Positions 7,761-14,287 of a DNA stretch of 15,030 bases are shown here, piece after piece. The notes beneath the pieces were generated by a model. The model was given only the letters and a program-made list of their open reading frames with translations. It was not told the origin of the DNA and made no database searches. Each line of letters opens with the position of its first letter. Position 1 is the stretch's first letter. Location of the stretch: the NCBI GenBank assembly GCA_009618505.1, contig WJOQ01000133.1:1-15030 (forward strand), given 5' to 3'. A program made the position numbers and the translations under genes. The stretch is from Clostridia bacterium. GTDB lineage: Bacteria; Aerophobota; Aerophobia; Aerophobales; AE-B3A.

Positions 7761-8567
7761 TCATTTATTTAATTCCTTTGCTCTTTGAGTGGCTTTGACT
7801 ACTGCTTCAGCTAGGCATTCTTCTAATCTTCCCTCCTTTAGAACTTTCAGCCCTTCAATAGTTGTTCCTCCCGGAGAAGCTACTGCCTGGCGCAGTTCCT
7901 CCAGGGAACTGTTGCTCTCTTTAGCCATCCTTGCCGCTCCCAAAGTAGTCTGAGTGGCCAGCCTAAGAGCCAACTCTGGACTGAGTCCTGCCCTTACCCC
8001 TCCTTTAACCAGGCCCTGAATAACAGTATAAATGTAGGCTGGTCCGCTTCCGCTCAATCCGGTTACTGCATTTTGCTGGCTTTCAGGAACCTCTACCACC
8101 TCACCTATTGTTGCCATAATCCTCTTCAGCAGAACCCTTTGCTCTGGGTTCACCCTCTTAGTAGAAGAGATAGCAGTTATCCCTTCTCCTAGTAAGGCAG
8201 GTGTATTGGGCATTATCCGAATAAGGGAAATTTGGTCACCTAATTCCTTGATAAGGAGTGAGGTAGTAACACCAGCCACAAGAGAAATTATTAATTGACC
8301 GGATTGTACCCTGCCTTTTAACTGCTCTAATACCTCTGATATGTCCTGAGGTTTAATGGCTAGAAACAGCACATCAGCCTTTTTAACTACAGGTTCTATT
8401 TCAACAAAAACATTAGCCCCTTCTTTTGCCAATGAGGTAAGTTTTTCTATGAATTTATCACAAATCCACAAGTGCTTAGGAGAAACCAATCTATTTTTTA
8501 GTATACCCTTAATTAGAATTCCTCCCATCTTGCCTGCACCGATAAAGCCAATTCTTTCAGTTAACAT
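7761..8567 (-). CDS. proC: Pyrroline-5-carboxylate reductase
   Basis: This enzyme catalyses the last step of proline synthesis, reducing 1-pyrroline-5-carboxylate with NAD(P)H. At 268 residues it is of normal length. The N-terminal Rossmann nucleotide site is IGFIGAGKMGGILIKGIL (6-23). The signature of the dimerisation and substrate domain is intact: RIMPNTPALLGEGITA, SGSGPAYIYTVIQGL and ASPGGTTIEGLKVLKEG. The ATG at 8567 has AAGGG a few bases upstream. It lies 41 bases behind the nitroreductase and 15 bases ahead of divIVA. Proximity of proC to division genes is known in other bacteria, often together with yggS and sepF, which are not present here. Confidence 0.96.
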   Translation of the reverse strand: MLTERIGFIGAGKMGGILIKGILKNRLVSPKHLWICDKFIEKLTSLAKEGANVFVEIEPVVKKADVLFLAIKPQDISEVLEQLKGRVQSGQLIISLVAGVTTSLLIKELGDQISLIRIMPNTPALLGEGITAISSTKRVNPEQRVLLKRIMATIGEVVEVPESQQNAVTGLSGSGPAYIYTVIQGLVKGGVRAGLSPELALRLATQTTLGAARMAKESNSSLEELRQAVASPGGTTIEGLKVLKEGRLEECLAEAVVKATQRAKELNK

Positions 8568-8608
8568 TTCCCTTGCTTCTTTTATATAGTTTCACCCGCT
8601 CTCAAAAT

Positions 8609-9124
8609 TTATTCTGTGAAGGTTTCATAACAGACTATTTCCTTCAAAGATTTACGCATTTTCATCTTTCTTTTTTCGGCAGGAAAACCCAAAGGAAGAA
8701 GAGCAACCACTCTATATTTTTTCGGAATATCAAGAAGCTCTTTCACCTTGTCCTGAGAAAAAGCGCCAATCCAGCAAGTTCCTAATCCTTCATCTACAGC
8801 AGCCAGAGTCATATGATCTAAAGCTATAGCTAAATCTACAGGATGACTTGGAACCCCACAGCTCATAATATGTTCCGGTCTGGTAGCTACAGCAACAATA
8901 ACTACTGCCGCCTGACCTACAAAAGCTTGCCCATTTGCTGCCTCAGCTAACTCCTGACGGCGCTGCTTTTCTCTCACCACTATAAATTTCCAGGGTTGTC
9001 TGTTGCTGGCCGAGGGAGCGAGGCGAGCCGCTTCCACTACTTTTTCTAACTTCTCTTCCGGCACAGGTCTATCCTCATAACTTCTGACACTTTCTCTTTT
9101 TTCTATGATTTCCTTTAATTCCAT
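8609..9124 (-). CDS. FMN-dependent nitroreductase family protein
   Basis: At 171 residues this is a compact member of the nitroreductase fold, a dimeric FMN enzyme that uses NAD(P)H to reduce nitro compounds, quinones, flavins or other small electron acceptors. FMN phosphate-binding residues are visible in KRESVRSYEDRPV (about 9-21) and the family motif SASNRQPWKFIVV follows. GLGTCWIGAFS and LLPLGFPAEKRK are the usual late FMN-contact region. The start is set by an unusually strong ribosome site (TAGGAGGAG) 6 bases before the ATG. The physiological substrate cannot be inferred. It is the first gene of the apparent unit leading to proC and divIVA. Confidence 0.9.
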   Translation of the reverse strand: MELKEIIEKRESVRSYEDRPVPEEKLEKVVEAARLAPSASNRQPWKFIVVREKQRRQELAEAANGQAFVGQAAVVIVAVATRPEHIMSCGVPSHPVDLAIALDHMTLAAVDEGLGTCWIGAFSQDKVKELLDIPKKYRVVALLPLGFPAEKRKMKMRKSLKEIVCYETFTE

Positions 9125-9130
9125 TTTTGA

Positions 9131-9139
9131 CTCCTCCTA
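9131..9139 (-). promoter_or_regulatory. Strong ribosome binding site of the nitroreductase
   Basis: TAGGAGGAG on the minus strand ends 6 bases before the ATG at 9124. No confident promoter was found further upstream. A TTTACA-like -35 there has no good -10. Confidence 0.65.
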
Positions 9140-9194
9140 ACTATCCCGCTTTTAGTCTTTGATTTAATAAACTTGTAAATGTTTAGCGAATCAG

Positions 9195-9318
9195 GTCATT
9201 GCGAACAAGGTCCCGTAGTCGTGATGGGTCATGCGTGATGTATATTGCGCAATCTCATAATATATAATATCTAAATCATTGCTAACGTCAACTGGATTGT
9301 TTGAGATTGCAGGATGAC
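9195..9318. repeat. Mosaic intergenic repeat with heptamers and a 9-bp inverted repeat
   Basis: GTCATTGCGA (9195-9204) and GCAATCTCA (9249-9257) look like the two ends of a dispersed gtcattgcga...gcaatctc element found in many bacterial genomes. Its middle is replaced by a 7-bp array, GTGATGG GTCATGC GTGATGT (9221-9241). GCAATCTCA is exactly complementary to TGAGATTGC (9302-9310), leaving a 44-base loop that contains the transporter stop codon. AGGATGAC (9311-9318) looks like a shortened inverted copy of the element end. The family identity is from memory; the inverted repeat is directly visible. Confidence 0.6.
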
Positions 9319-10595
9319 GGCCTGGACTCTTTATTTCTAGGTTCAGCTATAGAAAAGGCAAGTAATATGCCTGTAAGTACTAAAATTGAAGATAAGAAAA
9401 AAAGTACTGTGTAGGAGGTCCGTTCAATGATATAGCCCCCTAGAAGAGACAAAAGGCTTACCAGTCCGATTGCCGTGTTTGCCACTCCAATATAGGTAGC
9501 TCTCTCTCCGGCTGGTGCTATTTCTAGAAGAAGATTATTCTGGCCAATAAAAAGACCATTAAGGTTCATTCCCACAAGAACAAAGACTATAGTGTAAATA
9601 GTCAAAAGAAGCTCAGGAAAGATAGCCATTTTGTAGAGAAGCATTGTCAATATAACCAAACAAGGAATTGACAACCCGACTAACCCTGAGAGCACCATCA
9701 CAATCTTATTGCCATATCTATCAGAAAGAAGGCCCCAGAAAAGCGCTGAAATGACAGCTCCCATCATCTGAGCGGCAACAAAGACTCCTGTCGTTCCTGA
9801 AGGAAAATGGAGCACTTCGCGCCCATAAACGGCGTAGAAGGGTAGGGCAATAATACCGCAATTCAAAAAGATTATTGCCCAGAACAAACGGCTGTAATTC
9901 TTATCATCTCTTAAAATAATTCCTATTCTTTTGAGATAAACAAAGAAGCTACTTCTTTGTTTTACCGCAGGTAACTCTGCCGGCTCTCTAATAAAGACAA
10001 ACAGAAGCATGCCTAAGGATGTAAAGAGAAAAGTTAGAAAAAAAAGAAGAGCGTAATTATGAGGAAAGGGGAAGTGTATTGGATGAGCTAATACATATCT
10101 AACCAGCAAGCCTCCTCCTACGGCCAGAATTCCTCCAAAGAATAACCTCAAGGAAAAAAACTTTCCTCTGTGCCTGGGCGTTATTACCTTCCCTATGATA
10201 TCTAAAAAAGGAAGACCACCTAAACCTGCTCCCAGACAAGCCGTTCCATAAAGAACGAAAAAACTGATCAGGAGCAGAGAAGACATTTTCTTTCCCCAGA
10301 AATAAATAAACAGAAAAAGGATGAAGAGCGAACTTCCTCTTAGAACTGCACCCAGAATATAGATGGGTTTTCTTTTCTGCCAGTGTTCAGTAAAACTAGC
10401 TATAAAAACCTGGGGCATAAACCAGCCAAAAGCCCTGATAGTAACAACAGAACCAATAAGAACCTTAGAGCTGGTAAGGAGGCTGACAAATAGGGGGAGA
10501 ACAGTATGAGGATCAGTAAAAGATAATCCAAGCCTAAAAATAGCTCCGTTGAGAACTCCCAGAATAAAATTTTTTTTGCTTAATTCCTCAGGCAT
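9288..10595 (-). CDS. Major facilitator superfamily transporter (12 TM)
   Basis: Integral membrane protein of 435 residues with about 12 hydrophobic helices split by a central basic loop (about residues 205-225, ending PAVKQRSSFFVYLKR). The loop between helices 2 and 3 has a weak form of the MFS motif A region (FTEHWQKRKPIYILG), and SDRYGNKIVMVLSG in the second half is the matching copy. The substrate cannot be read. It starts 24 bases after the stop of the other transporter, with only a weak ribosome site, so it depends on that operon. The last 11-12 residues (RPSSCNLKQSS) are encoded inside an inverted repeat and are probably not ancestral. Closest general type: MFS exporters or solute permeases of unknown function. 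Confidence 0.88.
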   Translation of the reverse strand: MPEELSKKNFILGVLNGAIFRLGLSFTDPHTVLPLFVSLLTSSKVLIGSVVTIRAFGWFMPQVFIASFTEHWQKRKPIYILGAVLRGSSLFILFLFIYFWGKKMSSLLLISFFVLYGTACLGAGLGGLPFLDIIGKVITPRHRGKFFSLRLFFGGILAVGGGLLVRYVLAHPIHFPFPHNYALLFFLTFLFTSLGMLLFVFIREPAELPAVKQRSSFFVYLKRIGIILRDDKNYSRLFWAIIFLNCGIIALPFYAVYGREVLHFPSGTTGVFVAAQMMGAVISALFWGLLSDRYGNKIVMVLSGLVGLSIPCLVILTMLLYKMAIFPELLLTIYTIVFVLVGMNLNGLFIGQNNLLLEIAPAGERATYIGVANTAIGLVSLLSLLGGYIIERTSYTVLFFLSSILVLTGILLAFSIAEPRNKESRPSSCNLKQSS

Positions 10596-10619
10596 AATTC
10601 TTTACTTTTAGCCATTCAC

Positions 10620-11825
10620 TTAGACAATTGCTTTTTGCTGTTTTCTTTTTCTGGTGAGGAGGTAGTTATAAGAAAAAAAGATACCTGTCAGGACCAGACA
10701 TAATAGGGGAACAAGAAAAACTCCTTTAGCAAGACCGAACGTTTCAGAGATAGGACCAATTACCCACGGAAATACGATGGCTCCTATGGTTCCACCGGCA
10801 GCCAGAGACCCGGTTATGAACCCAATATTTCTGGGAAAAGTGTTGCCCCCTAAGGCCAGTATGCTGGGGTAGAACCAGGAAAGCGATAATCCGGAAAAGG
10901 CCATAAATAGTCCTATCAGAACGGAGTCTATTGAGAAGGTAAGGGCAGTAAATAGAGCCGTAACAAGAGCTCCTATTCCTAGAAAAAGTGATAGATTAGT
11001 TCTATAAAGAAAACGACCAAAAAGGAATCTTCCCGTCATCAGAGCAAACCAGAAAATTGATATACTGTAACTCGCCGATGCATGAGAGACATTTTTTACT
11101 TTCACCAGAAAGACTGGCAGCCAGGATGCAAATGACAGCTCTAGCCCTACATAAATGAAAATACCAATTATAGCCAGCCAAAAAAGTGGTGAAGTTGTAG
11201 GTCGGGCTGGAGAACTACTAGTAGATATTTGTGGTTCCCTATTATAAGTAATACTTTGATAGAGAGTTCGGCGAAAGAAGAATAGGGGCAGGGGAAGAGT
11301 CACCATTGCCATCATCAGATAGACCAGGTGCCATTTTTCACTGCAGCTGAGCAACATCCCTACCGATAAGGGACCAAGTACAGCTCCTACGCCAATAAAA
11401 ATGTGCAGCCAATTCAAGAACTTTGCTCTTTCTTTTCCCGAGATTTCTGAGAAAAGAGAATCAACACCGGTGTGCATTGTTCCCTGAGCAACTCCCAGAA
11501 AAAACAAAAAAGTAAGGAGCAGCCCAACAGAACGAAATAGACTGATACTCACTAACATTAAAAAAGTAAATAAACTAGAAAGAGTAAGAAGTAGCCTGGC
11601 TCGCCGAATTCTCCAGAAGAGAGCCATAAGAATATTGGCAGCCAGGAAACCTATAGAGTGAGACACTACTGGTAGTGCAATCTGACCTAATCTTAATTGA
11701 AAAGTATCAGAAATAGGGGCCAAAAGAGGGCCATGCGAGCCAAATGTTATTCCCACGCTGAGCATAACCCAACAGGAAATAGCAAACAAGTGAAAATTGT
11801 TAGATTTACCCATTGTTTTAGACAT
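10620..11825 (-). CDS. Major facilitator superfamily transporter, FucP-like sugar permease type
   Basis: Integral membrane protein of 401 residues with about 12 hydrophobic helices. The stretch FLNWLHIFIGVGAVLGPL (about 138-155) resembles the conserved Asn-x-x-His and glycine-rich helix 5 region of sugar permeases of the FucP/NaGLT1 type, which suggests a carbohydrate or related substrate. That assignment is tentative. The protein shares no obvious similarity with the second transporter beyond the superfamily fold. The ATG at 11825 follows GAAAGAG with a spacing of 4. The ATG at 11813 has no ribosome site. A clear promoter lies at 11900-11928, giving a leader of about 68 bases. Confidence 0.88.
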   Translation of the reverse strand: MSKTMGKSNNFHLFAISCWVMLSVGITFGSHGPLLAPISDTFQLRLGQIALPVVSHSIGFLAANILMALFWRIRRARLLLTLSSLFTFLMLVSISLFRSVGLLLTFLFFLGVAQGTMHTGVDSLFSEISGKERAKFLNWLHIFIGVGAVLGPLSVGMLLSCSEKWHLVYLMMAMVTLPLPLFFFRRTLYQSITYNREPQISTSSSPARPTTSPLFWLAIIGIFIYVGLELSFASWLPVFLVKVKNVSHASASYSISIFWFALMTGRFLFGRFLYRTNLSLFLGIGALVTALFTALTFSIDSVLIGLFMAFSGLSLSWFYPSILALGGNTFPRNIGFITGSLAAGGTIGAIVFPWVIGPISETFGLAKGVFLVPLLCLVLTGIFFSYNYLLTRKRKQQKAIV

Positions 11826-11899
11826 TACGCTCTTTCATATAGAAGGTATTCATCTTTTGACATACTGGTGTGGCTTGAAGTTCTATCAATTGAAAAGAT

Positions 11900-11928
11900 A
11901 TAATAGTTACAAACACACAGAAAGTCAA
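11900..11928 (-). promoter_or_regulatory. Sigma70-type promoter of the transporter operon
   Basis: On the minus strand, TTGACT (11928-11923) and TATTAT (11905-11900) are separated by exactly 17 bases. The predicted start is near 11893. Because this start lies downstream of the ATG at 12006, the 62-codon minus-strand frame at 12006-11818 would not be translated from this message. Confidence 0.65.
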
Positions 11929-11998
11929 GAAACACCGAAGGACAATCTCGTATTGCGTATAGCACAATGGTTCTTCCGTTTTTTCCTTATTTTTCTCG

Positions 11999-12033
11999 AT
12001 GAACAATGAACTATGAACAATGAACTATGAACT
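11999..12033. repeat. Heptamer tandem repeat, 5 units of ATGAACW
   Basis: Five perfect-register 7-mers: ATGAACA ATGAACT ATGAACA ATGAACT ATGAACT. It lies upstream of the transporter promoter in the 615-base gap 11826-12440. That gap otherwise holds the promoter at 11900-11928, a plus-strand promoter candidate at 12041-12069 and a probable broken small gene at 12053-12368. Confidence 0.9.
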
Positions 12034-12040
12034 ACTTAAA

Positions 12041-12069
12041 TTGACATATACTATGAGTGACTGTATGCT
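12041..12069 (+). promoter_or_regulatory. Candidate sigma70 promoter directly after the heptamer array
   Basis: A consensus TTGACA (12041-12046) and TATGCT (12064-12069) are 17 bases apart on the plus strand. It would read through the possible broken gene towards the PPC-domain gene. It begins 7 bases after the ATGAACW array. Confidence 0.35.
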
Positions 12070-12368
12070 TTTCAAAGAAAAAGGGTTATCAGCAAAGGAA
12101 AAGGAAATATTTTTTGATATTATGAAAGCTAAAACTGTCTGGCGAAAGTTGATAACAAAAATAATCAATCTCTGGGGCGGCAGTGTATATCTTTGCGATA
12201 CCTGCTTCTACAGCTATAGACATTGTAGCTATCACCATAGAGAATATCCTAACGCTACTAAATGCACAAATTATAAAGCCCGTTACTAAAGGTAGAGATC
12301 GTACTGCTTTTTCATCTAATCAAACAAATGAATATAGAAAAAGAGGCCATCATAAATTTGTAGTATAG
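12053..12368 (+). pseudogene. Possible small membrane-protein gene broken by a frameshift
   Basis: Two overlapping open frames, each without a complete gene, join sensibly if one G is dropped from the GGGG run at 12174-12177. The first frame reads MSDCMLFKEKGLSAKEKEIF and on to KLITKIINLW. The second continues AAVYIFAIPASTAIDIVAIT into a hydrophobic segment and a basic tail ending in a stop at 12366-12368. The joined product would have about 104 residues with one membrane segment. Neither the ATG at 12053 nor the one at 12122 has a good ribosome site, and the TTGACA promoter would start transcription after 12053. The region may therefore be a decaying relic, a sequencing slip, or non-coding. 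No family is recognised. Confidence 0.3.
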
Positions 12369-12427
12369 GAATTTCTTTTTGGACATAGAGTTGCGAAAAT
12401 CTGCGTCCTAATTAACTTGATTCACCT

Positions 12428-12432
12428 GGAGG
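12428..12432 (+). promoter_or_regulatory. Ribosome binding site selecting a GTG start
   Basis: GGAGG lies 8 bases before the GTG at 12441. The intervening ATG at 12434 is out of frame and reaches a stop within six codons, so GTG is the working start of the PPC-domain protein. Confidence 0.6.
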
Positions 12433-12440
12433 AATGAAAA

Positions 12441-12878
12441 GTGAAATATAGTGAGGGAACAATAGGCAGAGTATTTGTTATAAGATTAGAAGATGGGGAC
12501 ACTATGCCTGAAGCAATTGAATCTTTTGCCCAGGAAAATAATGTAAGACGTGGAATGTGTATCCTGATAGGTGGAATCGGAGGAGGAAAAATTGTTGTTG
12601 GACCCGAGAATAGCCAATCAATACCCATAGTTCCTATGATTTTTGGCCTTGAAGGGGTTCATGAAATTTGTGCCGTAGGCACTATCTTCCCCGACAATGA
12701 TGCTAGACCTAGACTCCATATGCACGCTGCACTCGGACGACAAGGAAAGACCATATCTGGATGTATTCGACCTGGCATCGAAGTATGGAAACTGGGCGAA
12801 GTTATAGTTCTTGAGATTGTGGATAACAATGCCCATCGAGAGGACAGCCCAGCAGGATTCCAGATGTTGCAGCCATGA
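12441..12878 (+). CDS. PPC/DUF296 domain protein
   Basis: The 145-residue protein consists almost entirely of one PPC (plant and prokaryote conserved, DUF296) domain. Family features are visible in order: GRVFVIRLEDGDTMPEAIES, FAQENNVRRGMCILIGGIGG, the histidine motif RPRLHMHAALGR (about 90-101), and a final strand pair GCIRPGIEVWKLGEVIVLEI. Bacterial and archaeal members form trimers and can bind metal through the clustered histidines. In plants the domain accompanies AT-hooks, which are absent here. A DNA-binding role should therefore not be assumed. It stands alone on its strand and converges with the cupin gene, with 44 bases between. Biological role unknown. Confidence 0.85.
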   Translation: MKYSEGTIGRVFVIRLEDGDTMPEAIESFAQENNVRRGMCILIGGIGGGKIVVGPENSQSIPIVPMIFGLEGVHEICAVGTIFPDNDARPRLHMHAALGRQGKTISGCIRPGIEVWKLGEVIVLEIVDNNAHREDSPAGFQMLQP

Positions 12879-12922
12879 GCTTCTAAAATCTAGCCTCTTC
12901 CTTCAGAGCATCGATATTACCT

Positions 12923-13273
12923 TTATCTCTTATCAATGTTGGGAATTACACAAATAAACTCAAAATTCTTCTCAAACGGATTTTGGAACTGATGAAGCTC
13001 ATCTGGCTCTACAAAGATATTATACCCTTCTGATACCTCGATTTCATTGCCATCCTTATCAACTACAATACCCTTTCCGCTTTCGATATTCACCAGGTGT
13101 TCATGGCTATGACTATGTCTTTCCGAATATCCTCCCGGCAAGAGAGTAAAGTATCTCATTGTGATGTTCTTTGAACCATTATCGGGGCCAATAAGAACTC
13201 TCTTCCGCATACCCTTGGTCCCCTCTAGTGCAACTTCTACCTCTTCGACTTCACTGTTTCGCTTTATCCGCAT
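12923..13273 (-). CDS. Small single-domain cupin protein
   Basis: A single cupin barrel of 116 residues from the chosen start. Cupin motif 1 is GGYSERHSHSHEHLVNIESG, with metal ligands His, His and Glu or His. Motif 2 is GYNIFVEPDELHQFQN, with the fourth His ligand. Such proteins range from metal-dependent isomerases and dioxygenases to sensors, and this one cannot be placed further. The frame stays open to an ATG at 13354, directly after the stop of the upstream gene and with AAGGGG 4 bases ahead. That would add 27 basic residues atypical for the family. I prefer the ATG at 13273 because AAGGGGG (13279-13285) has a spacing of 5 and the domain begins there. It is co-directional and probably co-transcribed with the PEBP gene. 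Confidence 0.82.
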   Translation of the reverse strand: MRIKRNSEVEEVEVALEGTKGMRKRVLIGPDNGSKNITMRYFTLLPGGYSERHSHSHEHLVNIESGKGIVVDKDGNEIEVSEGYNIFVEPDELHQFQNPFEKNFEFICVIPNIDKR

Positions 13274-13354
13274 ATTTTCCCCCTTCTTTGCCTTTATCCT
13301 TACCAGATTTATCTTTTCAAAAAGAGACTTGATCAAAGAAAGCCGTCTTTCCAT

Positions 13355-13789
13355 TCAACCCCTTGTGTATCTAGCCATTAGTTGAGCAGAGTCAATTGTA
13401 TGCTTCTTAACCTCATCCAGAAAATTTCTTTTGTCTATAGAAGAAAGCTTTTCTGTATCCAGGGCGTATATAGTAAAAAAATATCGATGTATTCCTGCCG
13501 GAGGGCAGGGGCCTCCGTAATCCTTTTTAGCAAAATCATTCATAATCTGCTCAGCCCCTGAAGGAACTTCTCCCTCTTCTATCTTTCTTGTCTGTACCGG
13601 TATATTGGTAATGAGCCAGTGGATAAAATCTCCTCCCGGGGCATCGGGGTCAATTACTGAAAGAGCAAAGCTCTTGCTATCTTTTGGGAACTCACTCCAG
13701 ATGAGATGGGGTGAACGATCATCCCCATCGCAGGTGTAGATAGGAGAAATCATCTCCTCTTTAGGAAAACTTTTACTTTCTAGCTTCAT
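13355..13789 (-). CDS. PEBP family protein (YbhB/YbcL, Raf kinase inhibitor-like)
   Basis: Phosphatidylethanolamine-binding-protein fold of 144 residues from the chosen start. Hallmarks are CDGDDRSPHLIWSEFP, the central DPDAPGGDFIHWLITNIP (ligand-pocket Asp and His) and YGGPCPPAGIHRYFFTIYAL, which is the second conserved box. The cellular function of bacterial members is unclear; none is implied here. The frame can be opened to a TTG at 13807, but AGGAG at 13796-13800 lies 6 bases from the ATG at 13789, which is the better start. There is no signal peptide, so it should be cytoplasmic. It is divergent from the HgcAB-associated/arsM unit across 186 bases. Confidence 0.93.
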   Translation of the reverse strand: MKLESKSFPKEEMISPIYTCDGDDRSPHLIWSEFPKDSKSFALSVIDPDAPGGDFIHWLITNIPVQTRKIEEGEVPSGAEQIMNDFAKKDYGGPCPPAGIHRYFFTIYALDTEKLSSIDKRNFLDEVKKHTIDSAQLMARYTRG

Positions 13790-13833
13790 AATAAGCTCCT
13801 GCTTCAATATTTATCATATAGAGTCTAATCATA

Positions 13834-13861
13834 ATTTTATCATTTCCAGAGGAAAAAGCAA
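13834..13861 (-). promoter_or_regulatory. Candidate promoter of the PEBP-cupin unit
   Basis: On the minus strand, TTGCTT (13861-13856) and TAAAAT (13839-13834) are separated by 16 bases. The -35 is only a partial match. The site is placed sensibly about 45 bases ahead of the ATG at 13789. Confidence 0.35.
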
Positions 13862-13894
13862 TCCCAAGAGCTGGTAAACCTTTTCACAAAATAC

Positions 13895-13923
13895 TTGACA
13901 AAACAACTTATTTAGTATATACT
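13895..13923 (+). promoter_or_regulatory. Strong promoter of the AbrB-like/arsM unit with palindrome over the -10
   Basis: A consensus TTGACA (13895-13900) and TATACT (13918-13923) are exactly 17 bases apart. The -10 is the right half of a perfect 10-bp palindrome, AGTATATACT (13914-13923). A dimeric regulator bound there would block RNA polymerase. The transcription start is predicted near 13930, giving a leader of about 45 bases. Confidence 0.7.
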
Positions 13924-13975
13924 GTATTATGAGAAAAAGCAAACTATTCTGAAATTACTGCTGGGAGGAACAGAA

Positions 13976-14257
13976 ATGGTCAAAAAAAGTGAAAAGAGCC
14001 CTTGTTGCACACCGACAGATAAGAAAGCAAGCTCTTGTAAGGTTGAATCGATAATAAGTGTGGACGAGAGAGGACAGATGGTGCTTCCCAAAGAGCTCAG
14101 AGATAAAATAAATATTAGTGCTGGAGACAAGTTAGCCGTTATAAGCTGGGAGAAAGATGGTAAAGTATGCTGCCTCTCTCTAATCAGAGCTGAAAATCTA
14201 ACAGAGATGACAAAAGACCTGCTCGGTGCTATGATGAAAGAGGCGCTGACAAAATAA
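13976..14257 (+). CDS. AbrB/MazE-like, HgcAB-associated-type cysteine-rich protein
   Basis: The 93-residue protein has a SpoVT/AbrB/MazE-type swapped-hairpin domain: ISVDERGQMVLPKELRDK (27-44) followed by GDKLAVISWEKDGKVCCLSL (50-69). The family normally forms DNA-binding dimers. Five cysteines are notable: C10 and C11 in an N-terminal CCTP extension, C21, and C65-C66 in the last strand. The helical tail DLLGAMMKEALTK matches my memory of proteins named HgcAB-associated, which occur near mercury-methylation or arsenic-methylation genes. GGAGG at 13964-13968 gives a spacing of 7. arsM follows after 30 bases. I infer an autoregulator or metal(loid)-responsive regulator of arsM. Alternatively it could be a thiol protein working with the methyltransferase. 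No hgcA or hgcB is in the window. Confidence 0.8.
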   Translation: MVKKSEKSPCCTPTDKKASSCKVESIISVDERGQMVLPKELRDKINISAGDKLAVISWEKDGKVCCLSLIRAENLTEMTKDLLGAMMKEALTK

Positions 14258-14287
14258 GATTGACAAACAATCTAAGAGAGGAACAAA

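Noticed and set aside
11818..12006. Minus-strand 62-codon frame with one hydrophobic segment, overlapping the transporter start by 8 bases
   Set aside because: The clear promoter at 11928-11900 starts transcription downstream of its ATG, its start lies inside the ATGAACW repeat, and there is no ribosome site.
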